The notes under the pieces: model-generated
The model's database searches: none
What the model was told of the DNA's origin: nothing
The model's input: the letters and a program-made list of their open reading frames with translations, nothing else
In this document: positions 1-8,000 of the stretch, in pieces
How the letters are laid out: every line of letters begins with the position of its first letter
Numbering within the stretch: the first letter of the stretch is position 1
Program-made: the position numbers and the translations under genes
NCBI RefSeq assembly: GCF_001431295.2
Contig: NZ_LKAJ02000001.1
Coordinates: forward strand, 1,736,001-1,800,000
Length of the DNA: 64,000 bases
Reading direction: 5' to 3'
Source of the DNA: Candidatus Berkiella aquae
GTDB lineage: Bacteria; Pseudomonadota; Gammaproteobacteria; Berkiellales; Berkiellaceae

Positions 1-1
1 A

Positions 2-439
2 TTAAAAGCGATCCAAGGTCATATTTGGCAAACAGGCTTTGAGCAAGGGCATTTCACAGGTCATGTTTACCCTGATGCTTATGAAAACTTGGTCAAATGG
101 CATCAAGCAGGTATTGCGCTTTATATTTATTCTTCAGGCTCGGTTAAAGCGCAACAATTACTTTTTGGTCACAGTGATTTTGGTGATCTGCGTTATTTGT
201 TTAAAGGTCATTTTGATACTGAAATAGGCGGCAAAAAAGAGGCCACTTCTTATCAAAATATCCTTGAAACGATTGGCTTAACAGGTAATGAAGTGCTTTT
301 TTTATCTGATGTAGTTGCAGAATTAGATGCGGCAAAAGCGAATCATATAAACACGTATTTATTAAATCGAGATCATCAGATTATTGAACAAAATACGCAT
401 CCAGAGTGTGATAGTTTCAGTAAAATTCAGGTTTTATAA
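2..439 (+). CDS. mtnC: Enolase-phosphatase E1 / acireductone synthase, C-terminal part
   Basis: The reading frame is open from the window edge, so the start lies outside. The visible 145 residues match the C-terminal part of MtnC, the HAD-superfamily enzyme that enolises and dephosphorylates diketo-methylthiopentyl phosphate in the methionine salvage pathway. Seen directly: LKAIQGHIWQTGF, HVYPDAYENLVKWHQ, the HAD motif YSSGSVKAQQLLFGHS, the FDTEIGGKKEATSY loop and the metal-binding FLSDVVAELDAAK. These are family signatures in the right order, so the product is cytosolic and probably active. No other salvage gene follows. The next 60 bases hold a hairpin and then an unrelated repeat protein. 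Confidence 0.93.
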   Translation, partial: LKAIQGHIWQTGFEQGHFTGHVYPDAYENLVKWHQAGIALYIYSSGSVKAQQLLFGHSDFGDLRYLFKGHFDTEIGGKKEATSYQNILETIGLTGNEVLFLSDVVAELDAAKANHINTYLLNRDHQIIEQNTHPECDSFSKIQVL

Positions 440-469
440 GTATTTTTCTTATTTTTAGAGGAGTTTTCA

Positions 470-492
470 TGTGTTAAGCTAACACACTTTTT
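470..492 (+). terminator. Possible terminator after mtnC
   Basis: A 7-bp perfect stem, TGTGTTA paired with TAACACA across a 3-base loop, is followed by a short T tract. It sits 30 bases after the mtnC stop codon and fits a weak intrinsic terminator. The hairpin overlaps a curious ATG-TGT-TAA mini-frame that has a good ribosome binding site. Confidence 0.4.
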
Positions 493-503
493 AAAGGTTA
501 GCC

Positions 504-2339
504 ATGCACCGAAGCTCCTCTTCTTCAAGCCCATCTCAATTATCGACTTCTAGCGTGGCATCCACATCCAGTCACTCACACGCTAAGAAGATATTTCATC
601 GTTCCTTTCACGCAAAAAAAATTCATCATCTTGTGATGCAGGCTTGCTATAGCAAAAACGATTCTGATTTAGCACGGATTAATAGCGAATTTATAGAACA
701 ATTGAAACAATCACCCGCCAGCGCTGTGCTTGAGCTTAGCACCAATGATTTTAGCCATCTACACGATATCTTGCATTTACCTTTTAAAATTCAGAGAGAA
801 AAATGGGCGGCAATTGTTATTTCGACAACCTTACTATCAAACTTTGTTGCAAGTATTCAAGTTCAATATCCCGAGGCACTCAATACTTTACTAAAATTAA
901 AAAATAAAGATAGTGTCACGCCACTACAGCAAGCACTGAGTATTGGTAATATAAAAGCGGCAGAGCAATTGCTTCTTTTAATATCTGGCAATAATGACGT
1001 TCTCAATGCCAATTTGAACAGTCGAACCGACGATGGCTTTATGCCATTTCAGCAAGCTTTAGCGACAGGTGATGTTGCTATTGTTCAGCAATTGATTCCC
1101 TTACTACTTAACAACAAAAAAGCCTTAACAGCCAATTTAACCAATCGAACTATCGATGGCTTCATGCCCTTACAAGATGCCTTAAGGTCAGGCAATCCAG
1201 AAGTTATTCCACCATTAATAGAGTTACTGATTGAAGATACAGAAGCTTTACAAACCAATTTAACCAATAAAACGGTTGAGGGTTTTATGCCATTACAGCA
1301 TGCCCTAGCAACTGGTAACCTTCAAATTGTGCAGCAGTTAATTCCATTATTGATGGCAAATAGAGAGGCTTTAAAAGCTAATTTACTCAATAGAACCCAT
1401 GATGGTTTTATGCCTTTACAACAAGCCTTAGCGACAGGCAATCCTGAAATTGTACAACTCATCATTCAACTATTGCAAAACGATGAAGAAGCTTTTAAGG
1501 CTAATTTACTCAATCGAACCGAAGCAGGTTTTATGTCATTAGATTGCGCGCTAAAAACGGGCAATCTAATAGTCGTTCAATTGTTAATTCCATTAATGCA
1601 AGACGATGCCACGCTCATTGTCAATCTAGAAAATAGAACACGCTCTGGCTTTATGCCACTGCAAACTGCGCTAAACACAAACAATCCTAAAATAGTTGAG
1701 CTACTGCTAACATTATTGATTGATCATGAAAGCATCCTGAATGCTAATCTAACGAATAGAACCGAGGATGGTTTTATGCCACTACAAGATGCCTTAAAAT
1801 CACGCATACCAAGCATCTTTTTGCAACTCATCCCATTCTTAACTAAAAATGAAGATATTTTTAAGGCCAATTTACTTAATAGAACGAACAATGGCTTTAT
1901 GCCATTACAGCAGGCGCTAGATACGAATATCCCTGAAATTGTTCAGCAATTTTTGACATTACTTATCCATAAAGATATCTTGCGAGAAAATTTACTGAAT
2001 GAGAATAATTTTGGCTATCATGCACTTCATCAGGTGACCAATGCGAAAGGCCTCCATAATGAAAAAATAATAAAGGCGCTTTTTTTACATATTAAACATA
2101 TTTTTCGCAGTGAAGCAGATGAACTTTTACTACATTTGCTTGCTGAACCTGTAAAATTCAAGAATTATCGCCTGCCTTACTCTGCCATTTTCAGGATAGC
2201 CTTTCCAGAGAATCTTGCGATTTATCCGGAAGCTTACAGTAGCACAATCGCTCACGCATACAACAAAAAAAGAGCCAGTATCTCAGCAGTGCGTTGTGTA
2301 ACAGAACCTCGCACTCGATACTCTCACAGAGCAAGGTAA
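504..2339 (+). CDS. Ankyrin-like protein with ten 41-residue repeats
   Basis: This 611-residue protein has a Ser/His-rich N-terminus (residues 1-35) and then a solenoid from about residue 136 to 505. The unit is about 41 residues: GFMPLQxALxTGNxxIVQxLIPLL, then about ten variable residues, then LxANLxNRTxD. GFMPLQxAL corresponds to the ankyrin TPLHxA turn and first helix, and IVQxLIPLL to the second helix. The NRT-containing linker is longer than in a standard 33-residue ankyrin unit. About ten units are visible, the last (GYHALHQV) degenerate. AAAGGTTA before the ATG is a fair ribosome binding site. No enzymatic domain is recognised. A host-directed binding protein is an inference from repeat type and genomic company. 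The C-terminal 30 residues are basic and low-complexity and may be a frameshifted tail. Confidence 0.8.
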   Translation: MHRSSSSSSPSQLSTSSVASTSSHSHAKKIFHRSFHAKKIHHLVMQACYSKNDSDLARINSEFIEQLKQSPASAVLELSTNDFSHLHDILHLPFKIQREKWAAIVISTTLLSNFVASIQVQYPEALNTLLKLKNKDSVTPLQQALSIGNIKAAEQLLLLISGNNDVLNANLNSRTDDGFMPFQQALATGDVAIVQQLIPLLLNNKKALTANLTNRTIDGFMPLQDALRSGNPEVIPPLIELLIEDTEALQTNLTNKTVEGFMPLQHALATGNLQIVQQLIPLLMANREALKANLLNRTHDGFMPLQQALATGNPEIVQLIIQLLQNDEEAFKANLLNRTEAGFMSLDCALKTGNLIVVQLLIPLMQDDATLIVNLENRTRSGFMPLQTALNTNNPKIVELLLTLLIDHESILNANLTNRTEDGFMPLQDALKSRIPSIFLQLIPFLTKNEDIFKANLLNRTNNGFMPLQQALDTNIPEIVQQFLTLLIHKDILRENLLNENNFGYHALHQVTNAKGLHNEKIIKALFLHIKHIFRSEADELLLHLLAEPVKFKNYRLPYSAIFRIAFPENLAIYPEAYSSTIAHAYNKKRASISAVRCVTEPRTRYSHRAR

Positions 2340-2465
2340 GGATAGTTTGCTCATCAGTCTTTCATTGCACAAGTTAAAATGCTCACTGAGAATTTTGATG
2401 AGGATGATCATTGGCAGGTAAGTGAGATATACTGAGCTTTAAATAAAAAGCTTAAGAGAATCATA

Positions 2466-2843
2466 ATGAGTTCCATGCAACACTTACCACATAATTTAGC
2501 AGAATTAAAAAGCTTTAATCGTCCAGACGAAGTGCGCGATTTTCCGAAAGGGAAATTGGAAATTATTACTATTGGTGGTGTTATCATTGGGCGAGCAACT
2601 TTTCAACCAGGTTGGCGTTGGTCAGAATCTTTGCAGCCGATTGCTAAAACCACCAGCTGCGAAGCGCCGCATTTTCAATACCATATTGCCGGTGTCTTAA
2701 AAGTAAAAATGGATGATGGCCAAGAATATGAATGTCGTGCAGGTGATATTTCATTATTACCCTCAGGACATGATGCCTGGGTTGTCGGCGATGAGCCTGT
2801 TATCGTGGTGGATTTTCAAGGGATGTATAATTACGGCAAATAA
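2466..2843 (+). CDS. Cupin-domain protein
   Basis: This 125-residue single-domain protein has a cupin beta-barrel pattern: PGWRWSESLQPIAKTTSC, then HFQYHIAGVLKVKMDDGQEY, then GDISLLPSGHDAWVVGDEPV. The spacing of the His residues and the GDISLLPSGHDAW segment matches a small family of stand-alone bacterial cupins. Substrate and metal are unknown. AGAGAA precedes the ATG. The stop codon lies one base before a 169-bp palindromic repeat element, and the convergent def gene ends right at its other side. The fold is clear but the cellular role is not assigned. Confidence 0.75.
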   Translation: MSSMQHLPHNLAELKSFNRPDEVRDFPKGKLEIITIGGVIIGRATFQPGWRWSESLQPIAKTTSCEAPHFQYHIAGVLKVKMDDGQEYECRAGDISLLPSGHDAWVVGDEPVIVVDFQGMYNYGK

Positions 2844-2844
2844 A

Positions 2845-3013
2845 GATAAAAATCCCCCGCTCATCAAATGCTTCCGCATTTATTCAAAGGGGGCTATTTT
2901 CTGCTTGAATCTGTTCATTATTGGCTCAATATGCCCCCTTTGAATAAAAGGGGGCAGCTCGCGCTTGTCCGGCGTAGCGTAGCGAAGACACAAGCGAGCG
3001 GGGGATTTTTATC
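2845..3013. repeat. Dispersed palindromic repeat, copy 1
   Basis: The element is bounded by perfect 18-bp inverted repeats, GATAAAAATCCCCCGCTC at the left and its exact complement at the right. Inside is a second palindrome, GCCCCCTTT...AAAGGGGGC, at 2933-2955, and a fragment of it at 2884-2894. It fills the space between the stop codons of two convergent genes almost exactly (1 bp on the left, 0 bp on the right). It has no coding capacity. It could fold into a long hairpin and act as a bidirectional terminator. Related copies are annotated elsewhere in the window. Confidence 0.85.
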
Positions 3014-3550
3014 TTACTTCTCTCCCGGCCCTTTCTTCTGCATTCTTTCTTGCTTTTTGACTCTTCGCGAAATACGTTCTAATTTAATTTTAGGCAGTCT
3101 ATCAATATAAAGCCCGCCATTTAAATGATCGACTTCATGCTGAATACATTTTGCTAAATACCCTTCTGCCTTCAATTCAAAAGGCTCACCAAAGCGATCT
3201 TGCGCTTTCACCGTGATGATTTGCGCGCGCTTAACCTTTTCTTGGATGAAATTAGGGTAAACCGACATGCAACCCTCATATTCAAATTGTTCGCCTTCAT
3301 AACTAACAATTTCAGGATTCACCAAGCAAAGCGGCTCATCGTTATTTTGAGACAAATCGATGACGGTAATACTCCACGGGATCTCTAAATCTAATTGCGT
3401 TGCAGCTAATGCGGCACAACTTTCTGTGGTGTAACGTGTTTCAAACATATCATCAATGACTTTTTGAATGGTATCGTCAAAAGTTTCTACACGCACACTC
3501 TGGCGTTTTAAACGTTTATCGGGATACTGTAAAATTTTAATGAGTGCCAT
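3014..3550 (-). CDS. def: Peptide deformylase
   Basis: Removes the N-terminal formyl group from nascent proteins in the cytosol. From the internal ATG (MALIKILQYPDKRL) the protein is 178 residues, the usual PDF length. Upstream in-frame starts would add a non-homologous extension overlapping the neighbour. Metal ligands are visible: Cys94 in EGCMS and His138/His142 in QHEVDH, with catalytic Glu139. Motif I is unusual: residues 44-52 read SCAALAATQ where the canonical form is GxGLAATQ, so the glycines lining the active site are replaced by Cys/Ala. The C-terminus is Lys/Arg-rich. The gene is 20 bp downstream of a methyltransferase gene and probably co-transcribed. A specialised second deformylase is possible. 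Confidence 0.9.
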   Translation of the reverse strand: MALIKILQYPDKRLKRQSVRVETFDDTIQKVIDDMFETRYTTESCAALAATQLDLEIPWSITVIDLSQNNDEPLCLVNPEIVSYEGEQFEYEGCMSVYPNFIQEKVKRAQIITVKAQDRFGEPFELKAEGYLAKCIQHEVDHLNGGLYIDRLPKIKLERISRRVKKQERMQKKGPGEK

Positions 3551-3570
3551 GTTATTTTCCGATTTCTTAA

Positions 3571-4317
3571 TTAAATACGTCCAACCAGTAAGTGTAAAGG
3601 CCATTGCATCGTATAGACTTTCTCGCTCTTGCCCCATGCTTGTTCTAAATCATTGAAGATCAACTGAATCGGATCTTGATTTAAGCGCTGTTGATATTCT
3701 TTAACCGCTGACCATGTTCTTAAATAGCCAATCAGAGATGCTAATTGAAAATTTTTCTCTGCATGGAATGTCGAGGTTACTTTTTTCTTAAATGGGAAAG
3801 CGATTGTTTTATACTCTTTGTCAATATATCGCCGTTCTTTGGGCCAAAAAGTGTCGCCCAGAATATCATGGTACAAGCTATGGATCACCCTATCTACTTC
3901 TGGCGAAACACTGCCAAGGGAATAACACCATGCTGCAATGATTGCCTTGGGTTTAGCAACACGGCGCACTTCTTCATAAAATGAGGGCAAATCAAACCAA
4001 TGCAAAGCTTGAGCAACCGTAATTAAATCTACCGAACGCGGTTGTAATTCTGTTTGTTCTGCAGGCCAACAATAATAAGCAATATTTTCATTCTGGAGTG
4101 CGACATTTAACGGTTGCTGATTGATATCGCTCGCAATCACTTGTTTAAAATATTTCGCTAAAGGTAATGCCGCTTGACCATTCCCCGTCGCACAATCCCA
4201 TGCTAACTGATGCTCGCCACATAAGTCTGCTAAAAACTGAAATAATGCCTCAGGATAATCCGGTCGGTATTGCAGATAATCACCCGAATTTTGGGCAAAA
4301 TGCTGAATATAAGTCAT
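3571..4317 (-). CDS. SAM-dependent class I methyltransferase
   Basis: This 248-residue protein has a Rossmann-type methyltransferase core. Motif I is AWDCATGNGQAALPLA at about residues 39-54, the acidic residue after strand beta-2 is in IASDIN, and LITVAQALHWFD is motif IV with the HWF signature of the Methyltransf_11 group. The N-terminal FAQNSGDYLQYRPDYPEALF also matches this family, which includes trans-aconitate-type and many uncharacterised small-molecule methyltransferases. The substrate cannot be told. It is followed 20 bp later by def in the same direction. No strong ribosome binding site precedes the ATG. A 12-bp hairpin lies 39 bp upstream. Confidence 0.8.
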   Translation of the reverse strand: MTYIQHFAQNSGDYLQYRPDYPEALFQFLADLCGEHQLAWDCATGNGQAALPLAKYFKQVIASDINQQPLNVALQNENIAYYCWPAEQTELQPRSVDLITVAQALHWFDLPSFYEEVRRVAKPKAIIAAWCYSLGSVSPEVDRVIHSLYHDILGDTFWPKERRYIDKEYKTIAFPFKKKVTSTFHAEKNFQLASLIGYLRTWSAVKEYQQRLNQDPIQLIFNDLEQAWGKSEKVYTMQWPLHLLVGRI

Positions 4318-4355
4318 TAGTTTTACTTAAGAGGAATAGGTGTATAGGCGAGATT

Positions 4356-4382
4356 ATGACAGGCTCTAGTAGAGCCTGTCAT
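4356..4382 (-). terminator. Hairpin after the double-glycine peptide gene
   Basis: A perfect 12-bp stem, ATGACAGGCTCT with AGAGCCTGTCAT, closes on a 3-base loop. It lies 38 bases past the stop codon of the small peptide gene and ahead of the methyltransferase on the same strand. No clear T tract follows on the minus strand, so it may be a processing or stability hairpin rather than a strong terminator. Confidence 0.5.
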
Positions 4383-4420
4383 CTACTCTTCCCAGTTTGA
4401 ACTAGGTCAAGTATCTAAAA

Positions 4421-4681
4421 TTAGTAATAAGTTACTGTGGTTGTTGTCACAGGAACTAAAGGTGCATAAATAGGTTGAATATCATAAAGTGGAACCATCA
4501 CTTCTCTAAAATTGGTTGAGAACAAACCAACAGGTTCTGACCATGAAACCGTGTCATAACCGATCAACGTTTGTGAGTAACCTACAACTTCATAACCTTG
4601 TAGCAAAGTAAAATAACCTTCGGTGTAATCAGCGCCACCAGCAACAGTTGATAATTCATTTTGATTTAATTCACGGATCAT
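4421..4681 (-). CDS. Small peptide with double-glycine (bacteriocin-type) leader
   Basis: This 86-residue product starts MIRELNQNELSTVAGGA. That matches the double-glycine leader of class II bacteriocins and microcins: a short amphipathic helix with an ExL motif ending in GG at residues 15-16. Such leaders are cut by C39-peptidase ABC exporters. The predicted mature part is about 70 residues, Tyr/Val/Thr-rich and cysteine-free, with a repeated GYxxVGY/IGYDTV pattern and a C-terminal TTTTVTYY. AAGGA lies 9 bases before the ATG. No immunity protein, peptidase or exporter gene is adjacent, so function as a bacteriocin, signal or surface peptide is inferred from the leader alone. Confidence 0.65.
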   Translation of the reverse strand: MIRELNQNELSTVAGGADYTEGYFTLLQGYEVVGYSQTLIGYDTVSWSEPVGLFSTNFREVMVPLYDIQPIYAPLVPVTTTTVTYY

Positions 4682-5033
4682 TTTATTACGTCCTTCGTTA
4701 TATGTTATCTAACTAATTTTTATCACATCTCAATGACTGTGTGATGGGGCTATCATACCGACTCTTCGCCAAATTACACTGCTCATTTATCCTGATAATC
4801 TTGCCTTTCGTCGCCATTAAAACGTTTGTTATCAAACTTTATTTTTTGCTCAATTAAGGCTGTTATACCCAAACTAATTGAATTAGGAGTGTACGTTTAG
4901 TACATGACTGGGATGAGAGAGTACTTGGAAGCGTATAAAAAAATATAATCAGGAAAAAGCCTCATCAATGCTATTTTTTTAAAAAAAGGTGTGTTAAAAA
5001 AGGGCCATCTTTTTATCAAAAGCTGTCCCCCAT
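4682..5033. other. 352-bp intergenic region between divergent genes
   Basis: No coding sequence is seen. The region must carry promoters for both the small peptide gene (leftward) and the alpha-2-macroglobulin gene (rightward). It contains ATCACA...TGTGAT arms near the left end and two adjacent short palindromes at 4874-4904. The right end is A/T-rich with runs of A and T. No convincing sigma-70 pair could be picked by eye. Confidence 0.5.
4874..4904. promoter_or_regulatory. Adjacent short palindromes, possible operator
   Basis: CTAATTGAATTAG is a perfect 13-bp palindrome. Four bases later TGTAC-GTTTA-GTACA forms a second inverted repeat. Both lie mid-way between divergent genes, where a regulator site would be expected. 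No known regulator consensus was matched. Confidence 0.25.
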
Positions 5034-8000
5034 ATGCATATTCGATTCATACCCAAAATCTTTATTTTGCTTGGTTTGTTAGTCTGTTTTAATCGTGGGC
5101 TACTTGCTGATGAGCCACCTGCCACTCATCCTCTTCTTTCGGCACAATTAACAAAATTAGCAGATGATTATTATCGCGATAACATTAAAGCCAATACTTC
5201 TGCTGCAAAAACCACGCTTGAGCGGGTAGAACGTAAAGTGCATGCTAAACAAGCATTCGATTCGCAAGATTGGTATGGTAGCCGCTATGGTTTCGTACGG
5301 GTACTTGCCGATAGTGATAAAGATTTTCAAGCTTGGTATCTGCTGTGTAAAACTTTAATCGCCTTGCAAGAATATGATTCCTATCAAAATTATGATGATG
5401 CGCTGCAAGCTGCCCTGTCAAAAGCTTATCAAAATGCCACATCAACCTTAGATAAAGCAGCGGTTGACTGGCTCGCTTCTCAAACCAAATTTGCATTTAA
5501 AGAATTACGTGAAGCTGCGCTTAAGCTTGCCTCACAAAATGACATTGAAAGCCACGTCAATAAACTGATTAGCAACTATCCACAAGAATTTGCCCCTTAC
5601 CACCTCGATATTCCCCAACGAACGGATGTTGCCAGTGCTTGCATTTCATGGACTGCTTCCTTAGTTAAAACGCGTCATTTCCACTATGAGGAATTTATTA
5701 GCTTAGAACCCAAAGTGAAAGATTTGGGCGTTATCGCTAAAGGTAAGCAACTTTGTCTTGAAGGACTCACTTTTGGTCAAAACTATCAACTAACCTTTAA
5801 AAATGGTTTCCCAAGCGAAGCGGGAACCAAACTGACGCAAGCACAATCTTTAGGTATTTACGTTCCCCATCGCAAAGCGGCTATTCGCTTTCGGGAAAAA
5901 GGTTACATACTCGCTAGCGGCGCACCGCAAGTCATTCCTTTTGTTGCTGTCAATGTTGCGCAAGTGAAAGTTAAGGTCATCCATATCCCCGAACGCAATA
6001 TTCAAAGCGTTGAAAACATTTGGTTTAACAACCAAATTACAAGATGGGATAGTGACCGTTTACAGAACGAACAGGGTCAAGTCGTTTGGGAAGGAACCTA
6101 TCGTTTCCCCATCGAAACTGACAAAACTGCCATCTCAGGTTTACCCATTGATGCAATGATGGGACGCAAATTACAACCTGGCGTTTATGTGATTGAAGCG
6201 CGCATGAATGAAGAAAGCTACGATGAAAACGAATTTGCTTCTCAAGCATTAGTCATCAGCGATATAGGGATGAGTTCTTATCTTGGACCTGATGGTTTAC
6301 ATGTGTTTACTCGCTCATTAAGCACTGCCAAAGTATTTCCTGGCGCCTCTATCCACTTAATTGCGCGCAACAACCGTGAATTAGCGAAAACAACCACCGA
6401 TCAAAAAGGACAGGCTACTTTTTCAGCTCAGTTACTTAATGGCAAAGGCGGCAACCGCCCCGCTTTCTTGACGGCTTCGATTGAAGGAAAGCAGTTCACC
6501 CTGCTTAGCTTAAAGAATGAAGCCTTTGATCTTAGCGACAGAGGTGTTGATGGTCGCGCTCCCGCAGGCCCTGTCGAAGCTTACTTATATACCGAACGTG
6601 GTATTTATCGTCCCGGTGAAACGGTGCATCACCTTTGCTTACTGCGCGATAATAAAGGTCAGGCAATCACCAAATTACCGATTACGCTTAAAATCATGAG
6701 ACCCGATGGTGTCATTACCCAAGAATCCGTCCTACAAGACGCTGGTAATGGTAGCTATGCCTTAGATTATACCATTAATAGCGCAGCACAAACGGGTGTC
6801 TGGACTGCAGCCATTTATACCGATCCCAAAGCAAACGAACTATCACGCACTTCATTCGAAGTAAATGATTTTGTACCGCCTCGTATTGAAGTAAAGACAT
6901 CATCGTCAGTACCTTCAATCGCACCGCACCAAAGTAACTCTCTGGCTGTGCAAGCAACTTATTACTTTGGACCTCCCGGTGCAAACTTAAAAGTGACCTC
7001 TGAATCTCAATTAACCATCATGCAGTCACCTTTTGCAAAATGGAAAGATTATCAATTTGGCCTCATTGAAGAACAATGGACACAACAGCGCTTTAAGCAT
7101 CTGGATACCCAAACCGATGAACAAGGTAAAGCGGCCATTACCACTAAAATTGATCTCGAACCAGAAACAACCCATCCTTTGCAGTTAGAAACGACAGCAA
7201 CAGTCTATGAAGTGGGTGGTCGAGGACAATCCAGTAAAAATATCACGGCTTTTTGGCATCAGCCTTATTTAATTGGAATAGCAGAACAATTTAAAGATAA
7301 CATTGCTAATTCAAATAGCGATGCTAGCTTTAACATCATTGCTGTCAATCAACAAGGCGAGTTACAGTCCACGGGTAAATTAAGATATACCTTGTATGAG
7401 GAACAACATGATTATGTCTGGTTCCGTTCAGGGGTAAATTGGCAATATGAAGTCATTACGCGTGATCAAGTGCTTGCCAGTGGTACCTTGCAATTAGAAG
7501 GTAAATCACCCACCCCGTTTAAAGTACCTGTCAAATACGGCTCTTACCGCCTTGAAATTCTTGACGAAAAATCAGGGGTTGCTTCAAGTGTCCGTTTTGC
7601 AGCAGGTTGGTTTTATTCAGCCGATGCGCCTGACAGACCTGATATGTTAGAAATGGCATTTTCAGAAGAACCTTCTGCTTCAGAAAGCAAAGCTTCTGTT
7701 TTCATTAAAAGTCCATTTGCCGGTGACATTTTTCTTGCCTGGGCAGGAGACAGCTTTAAACCTGTTTATACCGGAAAAATCGGAACAGATGGCCTCAAAA
7801 TTTCCGTTCCCGTCAATAAAACGTTAAATAGTGTTTCAGGAGATTATTTAATCGCCACCGTCTATCGACCCGGCGATGAACAAACTTCACAGCTTCCCAA
7901 AAGAGCGATTGGAGTTGCCTGGTTTGAGAATCCACAAACCAGTAAAAAACATCAAATAAAACTAATCCTCGAACATCCTGAAGTGAGCAATGGAGCAAAA

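Noticed and set aside
1085..1267. Antisense open frame within the ankyrin-like gene
   Set aside because: It is a mirror of the repeat codons and has no initiation site.
2713..3110. Open frames overlapping the cupin gene end and the first palindromic element
   Set aside because: They run in the wrong frame of the cupin gene and through the repeat, so they are by-products.
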